Assembly: GCF_003073045.1 (NCBI RefSeq)
Contig: NC_037591.1
Location: 41,925,883 to 41,989,882 of the forward strand
Reading direction: 5' to 3'
Origin: Pomacea canaliculata
Taxonomy: Eukaryota > Mollusca > Gastropoda > Architaenioglossa > Ampullariidae
Length of the DNA: 64,000 nt
A program made the position numbers and the translations under genes. The notes under the pieces were generated by a model that was given only the letters and a program-made list of their open reading frames with translations, searched no databases and was not told the origin of the DNA. Shown one piece after another: positions 51,401 to 63,164 of this stretch (position 1 is its first letter; each line of letters opens with the position of its first letter).

Positions 51401-54089
51401 GACACCTTAGGGTCTTGTATATGTGGGGGCCTCATTTTGTTGATGCCAGCAAAATAATCTTATTATCACTCTGGCAAGTGACTTTGCCCTTTTTGTGTGT
51501 TTCTATGTATGCTCAATATGCACACAAAATAGACTGTACAAGGTGAACTACTCCCTATCCCCACTCTAAATCTGATGGAATACAAGCTGCAAGCTTGCAG
51601 AATAGCAGAATGCTAAATATTGTGCACTGTGATGTATTTAGTAGCAACTTGAGATGTAGACAAAATTATTCTCACCCTCCTGGATTTATTGTGGTGGTGA
51701 TGATGTCGGCGTCGGATGTAGAACCGGGGATAATCAGTGGCCCTGTAGGTTGACAAAATATTCAGATTTATGCAATATATGTCTTCATAGAAGGCCTAGC
51801 CCCTACTAAGGTTATACACTGATAGCAAAGATGGAGATATCTTCATCAGAAATTATCAGGTCACATGGAAAAGTTCAATTAATGCAGAAGTAGCACGAAA
51901 ATACCTTAAGAATTTAATATAAGCAGTAAAAACAGTGACAAATGTTACATCACTTAATTACGAATCCACTAGGGTTGTAGATTTGAAAGTGACACTGCAT
52001 AAACATTAACACATTTTTTGGGATGTAGTTCTTCTCATAAATTAGTTTTAAATTTATCAAAGTAATCAGTAACCAAACTACTGTACTCCATAAGGCATCT
52101 ATAGTTTTTAAATGCTGCCAGCTGATTATCCATGTTGATTGCTTGTTGCTATGGAAGGACAAATACAACTTTTATCTCTATTTCCAATAATCTGTACTGT
52201 AATTTAAAGTATTCTTTAAATCTTTAGACACATTTGTGACTGTGTTAAAATATGAACATCTACCTGCACTTAAAGTCAAGAAGACTAAATGTTCAGACAA
52301 ATTACTGGCTAGTCAGCTAATTGCTTCAACTAAGAAAAAAATTAATTCTTTCTGCACATTAAAACTTAGTAAATTTAACCAAAAAAGTACACATTTACAT
52401 ATTCAAACTGAACTCACCCAAAATAAATGCAAGTGAGCTGCCCATATATCCAATTAAGGTAGAAATGGCAGTGGCTGTGGCCCGCTGACCAGGTGGAAAC
52501 CAGAGGTTGGAAAACAGAGCACAACCTCCCTGAGTAAAAGGCCCTGCAATCCCGTTTAAAAACTGCCCAGCATACACAAGCCTGCACATTCAAAGATATG
52601 TCTAGGTATTACAAAAACAAAACAAAAAAAAAAACACATGCAAAAACAAACTTTAGTTCCTGCAAGACATTTTTTAACAAATTGACTCACAATCACTGTA
52701 AAACATTAGGGGGCAACAAAAAAGCATTTTCGCTTCTCCACTTATCAACATAAAATATATATTTCACAAAGCTGTCTAATGTTTGATGGTCTTCAGTAAG
52801 AGAATTGCACATCAAAACATGTTATGGTCAGCAATATCTGCCATATATCTATTACAAGGAAAATTTTTGGGAAATGGGCATCAAAATGTCAGCAAAAATA
52901 GGTACTAACCATTGAAAATTATCGAAATCATACAAGCCAATGCAACGAAGCCCAGCACCAGCAGCCATTACAAAACAGGCAAGCAGCATAGAAACACGTA
53001 GTCCTTTACCGAAAACAAACCACAAAAAAACAGCATAAATTATGGCATGAATAATTACATAACTTTTAAAGGCGTGAAACATGATTTCATCTGAGGAAGG
53101 GAGGAGCAAATGCAGTGCTGGCTACCGTGGAAGTGTCAAGCTTTGCTAATTGCTTCCACCTGCCAGTGGTATAGAAACTAGGGTTGGGGGCTTGTTTCCT
53201 AACAGACAGTGGCAATTAGGCCTTGAATAACCTACTTCTCTAGACTTTAAGTGAGATACATCGAGGGCTCAAAATGCAGTAAAAAGGAGCTTAAAAACAG
53301 CACATCAATATTTTAAACCATCTTAAAGAATAATAATAATAAATGCAACATTTGTAAACCACATACTCTTACTCTTAATGAGCATGCTCTTAGCACCTAA
53401 GAACAAGAACAAAACATGGACAGCATAAAAGGGACAGGGAAACAAATAAATAACATATGAACTACAAAAGAATGAACAACAGTACTAACAGAAAATAAAA
53501 TCAAATACAGAAAGCGCGAAGAGGAACCAAATAACAAGAACAATTATAATTACAGTATGTCATGCGTGTGTGTGGTCCTTTTTACCACAGCTGTTTAGAC
53601 TGCTTCATCTGAAACTTACTGCTACCTGTCTTTAAGTTTGCAGAAATACTGCATCATAGCAGTCGGAGAAGAACTCAAGGTGAACATTAAAAACTGGGGA
53701 TCAGCTATGAGTAACAAAATTAAGTACGCACTGCATAGTAAAAACTAGTCATAATCAGAATCTGCTATCAGACACTTACCTCTGTGATCCATGAGCCAAG
53801 AATATGGGATACAAAGGGCAGCAAAAGGTACATTGCCCACCCACAAAAACAAGGCAATATTGCTGTCATCCCAGGAAAAGGCTGCTTCTGCAGACTGTGC
53901 AATAGGTCCCCATGTTGCCCAAATTAATGTCCACAGCATACAGCAGAGAGAGAAGAGTAGGAGCAGATACCACCGGCGGGTGTACACAGCTGTTGCTGTG
54001 ACTCGAGTTCCAACTAAAGGCTCCTTTTCCCCCCTATCTATTGACTCTAGTGAGCCTCCACTCACCGAGTCATTCAGCAAGTCAACCAT
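45407..54089 (-). CDS. SLC49A4: SLC49A4 (DIRC2-like) lysosomal MFS transporter
   Basis: Twelve coding exons: 53780-54089, 52910-53003, 52418-52581, 51676-51742, 50984-51036, 50751-50777, 49161-49290, 48303-48411, 47869-47936, 47089-47207, 46221-46403 and 45407-45609. All have GT-AG borders and the phases join to 508 residues; human SLC49A4 has 478. Matching landmarks are WATWGPI in TM1, the MDHRGLR loop between TM2 and TM3, GQFLNGIAGP, RATATAIS, YFPDKPPVPPS, QTEAGWIGF, GVFLDGCSPLFYEL and YPVGEG, consistent with a 12-helix major facilitator. EKEPLV near residue 22 sits where the human protein has its acidic dileucine lysosomal signal. The family member is a lysosomal proton-coupled exporter, reported for pyridoxine. 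A leader exon probably ends at 55016 (donor GTGAGT). The acceptor may be at 54611 or just before the ATG. Confidence 0.93.
51168..51230. mobile_element. hAT-type element end in transporter intron
   Basis: GTGCCCAACCTGTGGCC, then GGCCACATCCGGCC, resembles the end of hAT non-autonomous elements (CAG.GGTGCCCAACCTG.GGCC). No opposite end was found nearby, so this is a fragment. Confidence 0.4.
53483..53560. repeat. Interspersed repeat, copy 2 (partner at 7376-7450)
   Basis: AATAAAATCAAATACAGAAA and GGAACCAAATAACAAGA in the same order and orientation as the partner. Lies in intron 1 of the SLC49A4 coding region. Confidence 0.55.
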
Positions 54090-54910
54090 GTTCTTATGAA
54101 TACATCGAAATATGCACCAATATAAAAAGATGAAAACAGTATTTAAAAGCCATCACACAGGAGAAATCACAACAGGACACCTGCTGCAAGTGCACCAACA
54201 GCCACAGATGAATATAATTAAGGCAATCCGTGGAATGGATAAGTAAATAAATATTTTTCAGGAGGGTCAATGCCTTCTAGCAAAGAGTCATGCATATACT
54301 GAAACAGGTTTTCCTGCTAAGTAATAACCATTCTAAGAGAATTTCCAGCATCAATCCTGATTGAAAGCTACAGTTCTGGTGTTTAACTTGTGGATGCAAG
54401 TATTTCTGCATCATTTCTATTAGACACATCTGCTGAAACCTCACAAACCATGTCATGAGAAAGACTTTCAGGGTTCAGAGATGACAGTGCTTGTGACACA
54501 TTCTTTGGTGTCACACAACATGGCAGTACAGGCAAAATCAAAACCGCTCAAATCCTATACTACTCTCTTTTTTTCAACTGTTCCTCTGTATCTTCCTACA
54601 ATGAAGAAAACCTGTAAATAGAAAGAAACCATTGGGTAATTGTTACCTCCTTAACGTTAGTCATGCGTTGTGTCTGTTACCGATATGTCAGTTGTATAAC
54701 ATGAAGTACAACAAATACAAGTGATATTGAAAGTTTCTTTAGGTTACGATATGAAGATTAAGTTTGCAGTAAGCTGTAGGAAGCAATGGCACAACATAGT
54801 ATGGCAACTCAGAAATGAATAACACTGAAAACTTAGACACTGTAAGTGCAGTAAAAAGAAGACATAAACACTAACAAATTGCCATTAAAGGTAACATATT
54901 CCCCACTTCT

Positions 54911-54930
54911 GTAAGACCACGGACGTGTAT
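54911..54930. promoter_or_regulatory. Shared 20-bp motif near SLC49A4 5' end
   Basis: GTAAGACCACGGACGTGTAT is identical to 61610-61629 and lies about 85 bp past the leader-exon donor, in the first intron. The core CAYGGACGTRTA also occurs at 55451 and 63821. Function unknown. Confidence 0.35.
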
Positions 54931-55365
54931 AGGTAATACAATTATATAAGTTCGTGGTAAGACTAAGTGCGTCTACACCAGTCAGACGGTGTAGCAAGAA
55001 AGGCGAGTGACTCACCGGACGCCTCCCGGCGATCGAGTTCCTTCCAGATCTCATCGCTTTGATGTTTGTTCTGAAGGTGTCAGTCGGCACAGGACTGCGT
55101 CACGAGTATCCTATCAACTGAAACGCCGTGTCATAAAGTAGGACATTTCTCGACCATTCACTTCGCTGGCACATCACGTGTGTTTGTGGCGCGCATTTCT
55201 AGCACCCTTTACGACCCCATGACCTGGAATATTTAACAAGGAAGTAGAGTTCTTCGCGTGTAGGTCACAGTGCAAATATATTATTCCGGTCGTCTGCAAA
55301 CGATTGTGCAGTCTGTTGTTCGAAGATGTGTACTAGACCATGAATAAGTAGCGAAGACAGTTTGT

Positions 55366-55593
55366 ATGCATCTGAAGATGATGTGGTGCTGTTTCTTCTT
55401 CTGCGTTTCAGCGAGCATGCTTGCCAGACTTCTAGTTTTGTTGTTAGTGTCATGGACGTGTACAGGTAACACAATGGACAGCTTTTTCTTCAATAGTGCT
55501 CCAGAGTTTGCCAATGTGATTTCCCTAGGCCAAACCAGTGACCGTGCCTGTTTGTGTCGTCGGCAGAATTGCAGGATATGCTCATGGGTCTGA
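55366..55593 (+). CDS. Possible small secreted protein frame, unproven
   Basis: A 75-codon plus-strand frame upstream of, and divergent from, the SLC49A4 leader. After MMWCCFFFCVSAS it has a hydrophobic MLARLLVLLLVSWTC that looks like a signal peptide, and the tail has four cysteines (ACLCRRQNCRIC). A donor-like ACAG/GTAACA interrupts it, in phase 1 as signal exons often are. No downstream exon was found before the next gene. It could also be promoter-associated non-coding transcript or chance. Confidence 0.2.
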   Translation: MHLKMMWCCFFFCVSASMLARLLVLLLVSWTCTGNTMDSFFFNSAPEFANVISLGQTSDRACLCRRQNCRICSWV

Positions 55594-55599
55594 AGGCCT

Positions 55600-57096
55600 G
55601 TCTCACATGGATAGTTTATTCTTATTATTATTATTTTCAGTAACAGCACCAATCAGTACATAAGTGCTAACAGAGATTGTTATAAAATATTTTAATTTGA
55701 TATACAGTTATATCTCATAAGATATTCATTACTTCAGCCAGGTTTAAATTATATAGATTTTGTTTGGGGAGGGGAGGGAATGAGATTCGTGGTTTGGTTT
55801 TTTAAAAAAAAAAAAAACTAAGCGTACACCTGTTAAAGGTAATTAAAATCATACTAGCAGCATAAATAATACAGTTTAATTTTTATATTGTCCAGTTATG
55901 GACGACAGGTCTTGAAAAGCCTTAACTACTTACAATTATATTTTATCTTCAAGCTACAATAGCTTTTAATTGGTGTTTTATGGATTGTCAAAAAATGAAG
56001 TTGAAGGTATGTGATTAACCTAAAGTAGCAAGCTGTCCCAACTAAGTTTTAAGATTGTGTTTGAACATACTTGTGAACTATTCTTATATATTATATATAT
56101 ATGTACTATTTTGTTTAATTACATTCTTTTAATTCATACTAAAGTATCTGTATTGAGTGTGTTGTAATTAGGTGTGTGGACGAATGCATGTATTCAAAAG
56201 TTATCCATCGCGCGGCAGGACCCACAATCGGACCTTTTTACAAGGGCTGTTATTTTCTTTCAATCTATGAAGTATATATTTGATGGTTATGTGTAATCTT
56301 CTATGTTATGTTTTGCTGTTTGCTTGCTTTTATGTTGTTTTCACTCTTATCTTAGTGCTCTCTTGAAGCATTATGTGCATCTTTCCACCTCCACTAGATG
56401 ACTAACACTGCTTGAAAAATTCAAGACACCTGTGAGTAAATACTTCACATTCAAGATTTTTATTCCATTTCAATTAACTGTTCCATAATACTTTCAAGAG
56501 CAGTGCACAGATAAATGGAAGAATAGAGATATGTCTGACAATAAATCATAAAGTCAATGCTGAAGAAACTAAGGTTTTTAAAAAAAGATTGAAATCACTC
56601 CTGCTAACATATATCCTCTCTGTATATGGTCATAGATAATGAAAAAAAAAATCATCAATCTTACTGAAATATAGTACTGTCTTCATAGTTTGAATTAATT
56701 GGTCAATGTGTTGAATAACTTTCGATTAAAAAAAAATACTGATCAAAAATTACATGCCTATACAACATGGTTAAACAAAATATAGTTGTTTATGTGGATA
56801 AATGCACTAGAATAACTGCATCTTTGTCAAGTACAGAAATATACTTAACACAACATTTTAAAAAAGTAAAATGAAATGCGCAAATGACACTCTTTTCTGT
56901 TCCTAAAGAAATGCACAAAATTTCTCCAATAGTTATCAAAACCGATTTGTCTGGTTTGTTCAGACAAATGTCTGACAATACTGCCCCGTTTAATTACACC
57001 AACAACAAAACGATATGGAGTGTCTTACAGTTGTGAAGGCGATGTCTACCTTTGATCTGATTTTTCAGGTGTCCAGCTTGACTTTTACAAGCTGTA
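55600..57096. other. Intergenic between SLC49A4 and FASTKD3
   Basis: AT-rich 3' region of FASTKD3. A candidate AATAAA (minus strand) is at 56459-56464. No gene recognised. Confidence 0.4.
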
Positions 57097-60000
57097 TCAT
57101 ATACTTAACTTCATAAAGTCTATCACGGCTTCCAGTTTTTTCTTCAAGTATCTGTTTTGTTTCAACCGATTAAGAGGTAGAAATTCTTTATCAGGAACCT
57201 GGAAAAAGACACATGAAAAAAATAGCATCTTGCAACGTATGCATTTTGCTTAATAATGTTATTATGAAACTTCATGCAACACAAAATGTGGTTAAGTAAG
57301 CTGGCTTACCTTTTACAAGAATTTACCATTAAGCTGACATTATTTAGCTTTTCACTTTTTGGGATATTTTACAGCAATAGAAGCATAAATATATGCCACT
57401 GTCTTTCTAAGGCATATTTCATACCACTAGGCAACAAGTAAATACTAGTAACAAACAATAGACCTCATACTTCTATCACAGTGTAGCCCATTTTTTTTAG
57501 ATGACGTTGACGCATGGAAAACTTTCCAAGCATGTGGTTAGTGTTGAGACAAACATCATCTGCTGTAGTGATTAGGATTGCCACTCTGCACAAAAGGTAT
57601 CCAGGATTTTTAAAATTGCACATGCAAACAAAAAATGCAAACTGTATTTTTTCTTTTATCAAAATCTGGCTGCATTTTAGTTCAGGAAAAATTTGTGTTT
57701 GAGAAATCCTTTTCTATTTTCTTCTTGCATTGTCTTGCTTTCTTTTTGTGTTCCAGGAGACCTTTGACACAAAAAAGTGAATGGAATAGTGTTAAGTACA
57801 ACAAAAATTAGTACCTTTTGTCCTCTGATCTAAAGAGGTGTTCATCTTCAGAGGAGACTGGTATAGGGACTCCTTTTGCTGTGACAATTATCTCAGCATC
57901 TGTAACAAAAGACAAAACAAGAGGGGTTGTAATAACAACAAAGCTAGAACAGTACATTTTAATTTACCTAGCATGACTCTACCAATTCCTCTTCTCAATT
58001 TCTAAAACAACCAAAATGGTTTCATAGAAAACAGTAAATGATTAAAAAGCCTGTTCTTAGCCATAATTAATAAAGATCCAGCTCACCGAGTATATAGATA
58101 CTTCTATCTGCAAAAGGTCTTATCTTGACCATGCCAGTGCCGAGCAGCTCTTCAAGGCACCCCTTCAGCTGATTTTGCAAAATATACAGTCTGGTGTCTG
58201 TTAAGGGCACACACACATAAAGAAAAAGTAGTCAACCTGACTCTAAATTCCTATCCACATTTTTCTTGCAGGAGGTTGGGTGGGGAGATCTTTATAATTA
58301 TTCATTTTATTACTAAGATAACAACAAACAAAAAGCACCAGAAGATATTCAAACAAATTTGTTTCCAGTCTCATAGCCAAAGGCAGTAAAGGGTAATTAA
58401 CTGGAGATGCAAGTGGTTCACTTCACTATGTGTTTGTCCATACATAATTAAGTCCAAAATACCGGAAGTTCCTATTGGAGAACTGTGGATATCACTTACC
58501 TCAAACCTGCTTAAAGTAATTAAAATCAACTCCAAATCAGACATTATATATTGGGAAGTAAGTCTTAATAATTAATAACAGTAGCACTATAAGCTACACT
58601 ATTAGCACAAGTAGCAGACAGGATGAACAGTACTTACCTTTCAGCATTTGTTTGGTATGGAGCTTAAATAAATATGGCAAACGAAAACCTTTTACATCAA
58701 GTCTCACTGCTGTCTGGAGCATCTCCAGCCACATGCCTGCCTTGTGACCTTGAGGGGAAGCTGACCAATAGGACAAATAAAAACAAGTGACAGTGACAAT
58801 AATGAAAATGTGATAATCACTGACAAAACTGTTGCCATATAATTTCAATATAAATATGTATAATTTGCTATAATTGTTAATGGCGCTGTTGTCTTATTCT
58901 GTAAAGAAGGGGAAGCATTTGTTGTTGATCTGGGAATCCTTTCATTCTCTATTGACAAGATGCCTTCAAACAGTTCATTTCTAAAAACAAAATTATACAT
59001 TAATACCAGCTATGCTAAAAAGAAACTTAAGTCGTATTATCTACTTACATTTGATCCTGCTCAAAAATGTGTATGAAAACACTTTTTGCACAATACTCAA
59101 GGAGATTTTTTCCACAAAAGCAAAGGAACAAACAAGTTCACACATTTGACCAAAGTCTAAGTTATCAAAATGTTTTTCAATCATTTTTTCTGCTTGCAAC
59201 AAAAACCTTGGCAGCCCATCTTGAGGAAGATAGTTTAACTGACCAAACACTCGCAGCGCTAAGAAAACCTCTGATGACTGATAGTTTTCACCCTTTGCAC
59301 AGAAATGAACAGCAATTGCATCAAGGATTGCAGGTGAAAAGTAACGTCGACTGCGACAATACTCCGCAACAACTGCTGGCAGTTCTGCGTGAAGCTGTTT
59401 ATTTTTTGCTGGAATATAGCGTTCTAGTGCTGACATAAGATTTCCATCATAGAAGTTGAAATGATGAAATGCTCTGATACACTGGCTCACCTCCTGTTCT
59501 TTCACTTCATGAATATTGAGAAAAAGCCAAGAACCAATGTCCCTCATTATGCTCACCTGTAAAGTATTTAATTTTACAAGATTATCAAGACACATGACAA
59601 TCTCTGTGCTGTTCAGTTTCCACCAAGTTTTGTGAAATGGTTTTCCAAATAATGGAAGAAGAAATTTGTGAGTTGGGGGAAGAGATGACAAAACAATGGG
59701 AATATCATCTTCAGAAATATCTGTGACCTGCTGGTTAATATAAGCCCATATACAGTCAACAAGTTCCTGGTCCCCATCTTCCATGCAGCAAATAGCACTC
59801 AGTTTACAGAGTTCTGGTATTTTCAAACTGAGCCTCTATAATACGCTTCTTAATTTCATCCCTGAGAGTAATAGTGCAGTCTTCTGAAAAGTCATTTATG
59901 AGAAGGTAACAAGGGACCAGTGACAACAGGCAGTAGTTCGTTAATTTTGATGCATCTTCAGCCACAGCATGACATAATCCATTCACAATGGCTTTGTATA

Positions 60001-60481
60001 TAAATGAGTCCAGCTGATCCCAGTTTCTATCAGATCTCTGAAGTTCTGCCATCCGAACCAGCGTAGCTGATGCTGAATTACCATGTAACCTTTTCGAAGG
60101 CATATTCAACAACTCATAAATCTGCTTTAATGAGTTACATTCTGCTAAAAGATATTTAAAATTTACATCTTCTGCTGCAGAGTGAACTGACTCTCCTTGA
60201 TATGAGTAACTCACAAAAGGAATCATGCTTTTGTCCATTAATCGAACAAGGATAGGCAGTTCCTGAAACTCCATTTCATTCTGTGACAGAATTGTTGAAA
60301 ATGTGACACTCTTGTTTTTCTGACATTTGGAAGCAGCTGAACTGATGTACCGAACATAACCAACCCTCCTCAAGATAAATAATAGTTCTGATTTCGTTGA
60401 GGCTGAGCACAGAGCACTTAGCTGTCTAAGTGCTAGAAAAGGTGACCTCCTTAGATGAGTCTGTAATATGGTGTACATCAT
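57097..60481 (-). CDS. FASTKD3: FASTKD3, mitochondrial FAST kinase domain protein
   Basis: Exons: 59049-60481, 58638-58760, 58087-58197, 57815-57899, 57471-57585 and 57097-57198, about 655 residues against 662 in human. The N-terminus (MMYTILQTHLRRSPFLALRQ) is Arg-rich and amphipathic, like a mitochondrial presequence. EYCRSRRYFSPAILDAIA and FGQLNYLP align with the FAST region of human FASTKD3 (EYCSRELILSKPILNAVA, FGKLNYLP). The C-terminal RAP domain (about residues 583-645) has TNHMLGKFSMRQRHLKKMGY. FASTKD3 tunes mitochondrial mRNA levels and COX1 translation. The long first exon is split into two overlapping frames near 59826 at GAAAATACC, where one surplus base (or an assembly error) fits best; no plausible intron covers it. 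The upstream acceptor at 60541 (TTTTTTTTCCAG) shows a spliced leader exon. Confidence 0.92.
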
Positions 60482-60544
60482 ACTGTATCATTGAACATCT
60501 GGCCTCCTGCTTCCTCCAGTTTGGTTCTGGCATGAAATAACTGG

Positions 60545-62810
60545 AAAAAAAAACAGTTTTGATTCCCATATGCAGGCTTATTGCTAGACAAAGGAATAAT
60601 AAGTATCTATAGTATGTGACCATGTGTGTCATATTTATTAAGATGATGATGGCAAATAAAATCTTCGACTATCACAAACAAGAAAATGCTTCTCCACACC
60701 ATCCATTGTAATTTGACTGCTAAATTAAGATCCAAATATTTATAATCATAATTTTCTGCACGGGGAATATGAGGTCAGTCTGGAAAGCATCCAACCATAC
60801 AAGGACAATGGCATCTTAGTCCTTTTCAGAGTACTCCCTTAAGACCCCACACACTGCAGGCTCTTTCACAGCTGCTGGACCGGGTACAGCATCCCTCTCT
60901 GCCCCTCCTCATGCCAAGATCCTCTATCAAAATCTCTCAAACACCAGTCCATGGTATCCAGAGATTTGTTTTTATTTTTTATTCATTTTAAGGGGCACCA
61001 TCTGCTTACCTGATATTTATATAAATACATAATAATTTCAAATTATTTAAAGCAAGTGTTCTTAAAAATTTAGAAAAGCACACATGCACTGTTAATAGTT
61101 CCACCCCCCTCTCTCTCTCACACACACATATTCTTTGAGGTCTGTCAAAAATTTAATAGTTCTTGACTGATTTCAATCCAAAACAGGAGAAAGCAAACAA
61201 CATATCGAATATGACTGTCACATAATGATCTAATCGATTGTAATGCATATATGTTAATGTGACTGGTATGGAATTTCGGTTGAGGTAAAAATGCATACAA
61301 AGGGCATCAATATTTCAATAATTTCCAAGATCTGCGATCCTTAATCTGTCGTTGTATTAGCTCAGATTCGAGACATAGCATCAAATATCTATATCAAATC
61401 TCTATTCATTTCATATGTGTGATATGGGATCAATGAACACATTTAAAAACAGCCAGGGTAAAAGTACCTTATGAAGGCTTCATAAATATACTTCGAATGT
61501 GTACCATTTTTATAAACTTTTACGCTTTAAAAAGCAGTTCAATGTTACGATGTTGTACCACATGTGCCAAGGGAAGCTACTGTGATTACACTTCCTGTTT
61601 AGGACTTGCGTAAGACCACGGACGTGTATTTACGTTCTACGTTCATGCGTAAGACGACAGACTGGAGTCCATCGTACATTCAGCGCAAACGCATATCACA
61701 GCATTGGTAAATCCCTCATTTGTGGTTCAGACAATAAAATAAATAAATTTCTCTTTACTGGTGTGTTTTTCAATAAGTCGCGGTCGAGTTTTCTGTATTC
61801 CTACGTGCTGTGTTAGTCCAACTTTCAAAATAGAAGAATGTCGTGTTATAAAAGTTTCTGTTTATTTCTTACATTTTAAAATTATGCCGATGAAGTCTTC
61901 AAAATTTTAAGAATCACGAAAGTATAAAAATCTGTGCATCAGACTGTGTTATAACTCGTAGACATCAGTGACTGAACATTGACTGGTTTCGGAACTATCA
62001 GAGGAAGTAGTTCGCCCTCCAGTTACTTTCGCTTTACAATGCTCACAGGATTTGGGGGGACCTGCTTGTCTTCAATGCACCAGCATAATGATCAAGTGTG
62101 TGTGCTGTCATCAGTATGAATCAATAAATTGAAGTTTGCAGAAAAAAAACAGGTAGCTGTAGACGATGCCACAAAAAAAAAAAAAACAAGCAAACAAACC
62201 GTATTCCCATTCAGTGATCGTCCAATGTACGCATGTGATGGCCTAGCATTAGGTTCACAGGAATGAAGAAACAAAATCAGATATAGGTGGATAGGTGAGA
62301 AGGTATAGGGCGGTGGGTTGAAAGACGGAAAGCAGGCAGGTATACAGGAATCTGCACATAAAAATCAGTGAGTAAAATGATGGTTTACAGTGTGCCAGTG
62401 GAGCCTAGCTGAAACATATATGAACAGGTTTTGCTTCAAAATATTATCTATGGCAATTCGACGTAAGCAAGTACGTAATGCTTCACGTGCAACATTTTTG
62501 AAAAAATTATAAAAATATATAATTAAGTATTATAATTGCATTCTAGAGGGATTTCGATTGGTTCTCACCTCACCCCCTATAGGCTGGCGGTGGAGATCTC
62601 AGGCCACTTTAATATTATTCCCAGAACATGGCGTACGAAATGGTTGTAAAGGTCTGGTGCTTGTTGATGGAATTTGTCAGTGATTTATTTCATAATACGC
62701 ACTGATTTAAAACTAATTAAGGCTGAGACCCAGCGTGGCACTGCTTGAACTCAAGAAGCTGCCATATTGGAACTCGTTAAGTGACACTTAATTCCCTTGA
62801 TATTTGAAAT
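60545..62810. other. FASTKD3 5' region and intergenic DNA
   Basis: The first (non-coding) exon probably lies near 61600-61700, but I could not fix it. An ETS-type site ACTTCCTG (61589-61597) and the shared motif at 61610-61629 mark the likely promoter. A run of A occurs at 62172-62187. No further gene recognised. Confidence 0.35.
61610..61629. promoter_or_regulatory. Shared 20-bp motif near FASTKD3 5' end
   Basis: GTAAGACCACGGACGTGTAT, identical to 54911-54930, next to the ETS-like site. Candidate promoter element or repeat remnant. Confidence 0.35.
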
Positions 62811-62814
62811 GCCC

Positions 62815-62905
62815 AGTGTTGTCCATAGGAATGGGAATCCCATGGGAAACGTCCCATGGGATGGGATGGGATGGGACAGCACACATTTGTATTTCCCATG
62901 GTAGT
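62815..62905. repeat. Palindromic CCATGGGATGGG element, copy 1
   Basis: Begins AGTGTTGTCCATAGGA and contains GGGAATCCCATGGGAAAC and a run of GGGAT units. The right part is eroded compared with copy 2. The perfect G-quadruplex pattern GGGATGGGATGGGATGGG lies at 62858-62875. Confidence 0.65.
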
Positions 62906-63028
62906 CGATACTTGATATTCAAAATAAATTTACTGTTATTTCATTCATCAAGGATTTAAATCTTTCTCTGAATCATCTATTGTATGTGAAGTAGCAGGAA
63001 TTATAGAACAAAAGCGAAAGTGGTTTTC

Positions 63029-63164
63029 AGTGTTGTCCATTAGGATTGTTAATACCATGGAATCCCATGGGAAACATCCGTGGGATGGGACGGGATGGGA
63101 CAGGCATAAATTGCCATGGGATGGGATGGGACGGGATAGAAAAATATGTCCCATGGACAACCCT
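63029..63164. repeat. Palindromic CCATGGGATGGG element, copy 2
   Basis: Begins AGTGTTGTCCATTAGGA and ends GTCCCATGGACAACCCT. The ends are inverted repeats, AG.GTTGTCCAT on one side and ATGGACAACCCT on the other. It carries the same GGAATCCCATGGGAAAC core and GGGAT/GGGAC units as copy 1, about 210 bp away. MITE-like or foldback-like; family unknown. Confidence 0.65.

Noticed and set aside
58860-58980. Extra FASTKD3 exon candidate after acceptor TTTGTTTTTAG, frame NELFEGILSIENERI
   Set aside because: Joining it to the preceding exon (phase 1) gives an immediate stop, while skipping to 58760 keeps the frame and family similarity.
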